The notes under the pieces: model-generated
The model's database searches: none
Told to the model about the DNA's origin: nothing
What the model saw: the letters and a program-made list of their open reading frames with translations, nothing else
NCBI GenBank assembly: GCA_964481575.1
Contig: CAYZTR010000001.1
Coordinates: 120,557 to 184,556, forward strand
DNA from: UQRS01 sp964481575
Lineage (GTDB): Bacteria; Bacillota; Clostridia; Oscillospirales; Acutalibacteraceae
DNA: 64,000 nucleotides
Reading direction: 5' to 3'
Program-made: the position numbers and the translations under genes
Shown here: positions 61,585-64,000 of the stretch, one piece after another
Position numbering within the stretch: the first letter of the stretch is position 1
Layout: each line of letters opens with the position of its first letter

Positions 61585-63522
61585 TTGGGAAAAAACTTAA
61601 AAAATGTTTTGCTGTATCTGGGAATTCCCATTGTGCTGGTGTTGGCGATTTTGATGGTTATGTCCCGCTCCGGCAGCGCTGCCACCTCCCCCAAATACAG
61701 TGAAATCGTGAACCAGGTCTTTCAGAATGAAATTTCCGCCTATACGCTGAATTTGTACAGCGGAGAGCTGGAATATACCACTACCGACGGGGAGACCCAC
61801 CGGTATACCGTGGCCAATGCGGACATCTTCTATTATGATGTGAATGATTATGTCCTGAACAACAATTTGCTGTATCAGGCTGCTCAGTCCGGCCAGGAGA
61901 TTACCGGCATTGAAAAGGTCACCGAAACCCAGGGCACCACCCTGATCCAGCAGGATTACAAGAGCGGCCGAAGCTCTTCCTGGCTGGCCAGTTTGTTGCC
62001 CACCCTGCTGATGATGGTCATCATGATCGGCTTCTGGGTGTTCATTATGCGCCGGATGAACGGCGGTATGGGCGACAAGACCATGAGTTTCGGTAAGGCC
62101 AAGATCAATAAGGCTGACGATAAGAAAAAGACCACCTTCGCCGATGTGGCAGGCGCCGATGAAGAAAAGGAAGAAATGGCCGAGATTGTGGAGTTTCTGA
62201 AGAACCCCAAGCGGTTCAATGAGCTGGGCGCCCGGATTCCTAAGGGTGTGCTGCTGGTTGGCCCGCCCGGTACCGGTAAAACTCTGCTGGCCAGGGCTGT
62301 GGCCGGAGAAGCCGGGGTTCCCTTTTTCTCCATTTCCGGTTCTGATTTTGTGGAAATGTTTGTGGGTGTGGGCGCGTCCCGGGTACGGGATTTGTTTGGC
62401 CAGGCCAAAAAAGAAGCCCCTGCCATTATCTTTATTGACGAAATCGATGCCGTTGGCCGGCAGCGTGGCGCTGGGCTTGGCGGCGGTCATGATGAACGGG
62501 AACAGACTTTGAACCAGTTGCTGGTGGAAATGGACGGTTTTGGCGCCAATGAAGGCGTTATCGTTATGGCTGCCACCAACCGGCCGGATATTCTGGATAA
62601 GGCCCTGTTGCGTCCCGGCCGATTTGACCGGCAGATCACTGTGAATTATCCTGACGTCAAGGGTCGGGAGGAGATCCTGAAGGTGCATGCCCGGGGCAAG
62701 CCGCTTGGTCCGGATGTTTCTCTGAAAACCATTGCCCAGTCCACTGCCGGCTTCACCGGCGCGGATTTGGAAAATTTGCTGAATGAGGCTGCTTTGCTGG
62801 CTGCCCGGCAGGGGTTAAAGGCTATTACCGAGGCCAACATTGAGGAAGCCACCATTAAGGTGGTGATGGGAACCGAGAAAAAATCCCACGTCATGAATGA
62901 CAAGGATAAGATGATCACGGCTTATCACGAGGCGGGCCATGCAGTGGTGTCCTACCACTTGCCCACGCAGGATCCGGTGCATCAGATCTCCATTATTCCC
63001 CGAGGTATGGCGGCCGGTTATACCATGTATATTCCCACGGAAGACAAGAGCCATGTAAGCCGTACCACCCTGCTGGAGAGCATCTGCTCCCTGTTGGGGG
63101 GCCGTGCGGCCGAGGCTCTGACCCAGGATGACATCTGTACCGGAGCTTCCAACGATATTCAGCGGGCTACTGAAACGGCCCGGAAGATGGTCACCCGCTA
63201 TGGTATGAGTGAAAAGCTGGGTCCCATCATGTTCGGTACCGATCAGGAGGAGGTTTTTCTGGGACGGGATTTCTCTTCTACGCCCAACTACTCCAATGAA
63301 TGGGCTGCTGAAATCGACCAGGAAATTGAGCGCATCGTCACGGAGCAGTATGATAAGGCCAAGTCCATCCTGACGCAGGATATCAAGAAGCTTCACAAGG
63401 TGGCTAAGATCCTTTTCAAAGAGGAGAAGATTTCCGGGGAGGATTTCCGGAAAATTATGGAGGACACCGGGGAAGTTTCCGATGTGTCCGATATTGAAAT
63501 TCCTGATGTGAGCACCTTCTAA
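61585..63522 (+). CDS. ftsH: ATP-dependent membrane zinc metalloprotease FtsH
   Basis: A 645-residue AAA+ protease that degrades membrane and regulatory proteins. Two membrane helices (10-26 and about 131-152) flank the extracellular part; the AAA module has GPPGTGKTLLARA, FIDEIDAVGRQRG and the arginine finger region LRPGRFDRQ; the protease site is YHEAGHAV with a downstream Asp ligand in the TQDDICTGASNDIQ region. Translation starts at TTG (61585), about ten bases after AAGGAG; no ATG is placed suitably. A strong terminator follows, so the housekeeping operon ends here. Confidence 0.96.
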   Translation: MGKNLKNVLLYLGIPIVLVLAILMVMSRSGSAATSPKYSEIVNQVFQNEISAYTLNLYSGELEYTTTDGETHRYTVANADIFYYDVNDYVLNNNLLYQAAQSGQEITGIEKVTETQGTTLIQQDYKSGRSSSWLASLLPTLLMMVIMIGFWVFIMRRMNGGMGDKTMSFGKAKINKADDKKKTTFADVAGADEEKEEMAEIVEFLKNPKRFNELGARIPKGVLLVGPPGTGKTLLARAVAGEAGVPFFSISGSDFVEMFVGVGASRVRDLFGQAKKEAPAIIFIDEIDAVGRQRGAGLGGGHDEREQTLNQLLVEMDGFGANEGVIVMAATNRPDILDKALLRPGRFDRQITVNYPDVKGREEILKVHARGKPLGPDVSLKTIAQSTAGFTGADLENLLNEAALLAARQGLKAITEANIEEATIKVVMGTEKKSHVMNDKDKMITAYHEAGHAVVSYHLPTQDPVHQISIIPRGMAAGYTMYIPTEDKSHVSRTTLLESICSLLGGRAAEALTQDDICTGASNDIQRATETARKMVTRYGMSEKLGPIMFGTDQEEVFLGRDFSSTPNYSNEWAAEIDQEIERIVTEQYDKAKSILTQDIKKLHKVAKILFKEEKISGEDFRKIMEDTGEVSDVSDIEIPDVSTF

Positions 63523-63530
63523 TGTAAAGG

Positions 63531-63574
63531 AAAAAGCCAGGCGATCGCGGATTGCGGCCGCCTGGCTTTTTTTT
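63531..63574 (+). terminator. Terminator of the tilS-hpt-ftsH transcript
   Basis: AGCCAGGCG pairs with CGCCTGGCT, followed by eight T residues, eight bases after the ftsH stop. Confidence 0.9.
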
Positions 63575-63655
63575 CGGAATGGCCGTACCGCAGTGTGGTA
63601 CGGCATATTTTTCGGGCTGCAGGGTATACTACTCCTGAAAAGGAGGGAGAAACCC

Positions 63656-63814
63656 GTGGAGGAAACCTATGGTACCTTTTTTGCCAATGATCCGGCGCTG
63701 ATTGCGGCTTTTCAGGCGCTGCCCAAACACACCCAGGAGACCATTCTCCAGAGCAATACCCATTTCCACACCGTGGAGGATCTGCAGAGTGCGGCGGAAA
63801 AGCTGCAGAAGTAA
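63656..63814 (+). CDS. 52-residue acidic helical protein, unknown
   Basis: A GTG start with a strong ribosome site (AAAAGGAGGGAG) opens a short frame (EETYGTFFANDPALIAAF..., ending AAEKLQK). The sequence is mainly helical (LPKHTQETILQSN, VEDLQSAAEKLQ) with no signal or membrane part. I do not recognise the family. A TATACT box at 63624-63629 with poor -35 precedes it and a terminator follows at 63852, so it forms its own unit after ftsH. Confidence 0.6.
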   Translation: MEETYGTFFANDPALIAAFQALPKHTQETILQSNTHFHTVEDLQSAAEKLQK

Positions 63815-63851
63815 GCAGTAAGCGGTGGTATGCAGTTCGCTGCTAAAAAAT

Positions 63852-63889
63852 AAAAGGTACGCCTTTTCAGAAGAAGGGCGTACCTTTTT
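63852..63889 (+). terminator. Terminator after the 52-residue gene
   Basis: AAAGGTACGCC pairs with GGCGTACCTTT around a short loop and is followed by T residues. Confidence 0.85.
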
Positions 63890-63900
63890 GTATAACGAAA

Positions 63901-64000
63901 ACCACACGCTGAGCGTGTAGTTCCAAAGAGGCTTTTGCCGATGAGTACGAAGCTCATCCAAAGTTTTATTTATTCACAGAGAATCATATTTATCGAATAG
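63901..64000. mobile_element. Possible left end of an IS200/IS605-type element (cut by window end)
   Basis: After the terminator two small hairpins occur close together: ACACGCT-G-AGCGTGT (63904-63918) and GATGAG/CTCATC (63940-63958). Short subterminal hairpins followed by an AT-rich run resemble the ends of IS200/IS605-family elements before tnpA. No transposase codons are seen before the window ends, so this rests on shape only. Confidence 0.3.

Noticed and set aside
1..64000. tRNA, rRNA and CRISPR arrays
   Set aside because: Reading both strands I found no cloverleaf with a conserved T-arm, no rRNA signature and no regular repeat-spacer pattern.

Overview
This window looks like chromosomal DNA of an anaerobic Gram-positive Clostridia species, probably an Oscillospiraceae/Ruminococcaceae-type gut bacterium. 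The evidence is RNase J, GdpP and a tilS-hpt-ftsH cluster, FeFe-hydrogenase maturases, orphan sporulation-type proteins (SpoVAD, a SpoVB-like flippase, a PdaB-type deacetylase), Gram-positive ribosome binding sites, and many secreted proteins ending in type I dockerins. Most genes are GC-rich; one block around 22.5-24.7 kb is clearly AT-rich. The species cannot be fixed from the sequence alone.

Layout. 0-2.3 kb: the tail of a secreted-type protein, a 52-residue peptide and a larger secreted carbohydrate-binding-type protein whose C-terminus resembles the broken upstream gene. 2.5-11.6 kb: a GH36 alpha-galactosidase, the full proline pathway proB-proA-proC, a DUF4867-CYTH fusion, a membrane-anchored GT2 glycosyltransferase and a MATE transporter. 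11.8-16.7 kb: a 1641-residue GH3 enzyme with inverted domain order and a dockerin, with a perfect palindrome at its predicted start of transcription. 16.8-20.5 kb: two CobW/COG0523 GTPases, one fused to a YcgQ-like C-terminal domain and one with a long His-rich metal-binding stretch, and a SpoVB-like flippase. 20.7-22.5 kb: a PadR operon with a tandemly duplicated HAAS membrane protein. 22.6-28.5 kb: an island of dockerin proteins (papain-like protease, two of unknown function, leucine-rich repeat protein) plus a decayed pseudogene, three members sharing an almost identical dockerin-tail plus terminator segment.

28.6-32.3 kb: iscS-iscU, rnhA, a possible small RNA, and spoVAD. 32.7-43.1 kb: two giant paralogous secreted proteins (LamG, F5/8C, SGNH hydrolase, dockerin) driven by near-identical promoters. 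43.4-47.5 kb: pcrA and a metal-type ABC transporter. 47.6-51.9 kb: hydE-hydG-hydF-TM1266 regulator, preceded by an attenuator-like leader. 52.1-64.0 kb: polysaccharide deacetylase and a housekeeping run rnjA-gdpP-rplI-dnaB-tilS-hpt-ftsH, ending near what may be the edge of an IS200/IS605-type element.

The unifying theme is an extracellular dockerin system: seven intact dockerin proteins and one decayed one (a glycoside hydrolase, two SGNH esterase-type giants, a protease, an LRR protein and two of unknown role) carry nearly the same recognition helix (SVTDVVLLRKAIL), implying a common cohesin scaffold encoded outside the window. The CobW pair and the ABC transporter suggest attention to metal supply, and the iscSU and hydEGF genes point to Fe-S cluster and H-cluster assembly in a fermentative, hydrogen-metabolising cell.
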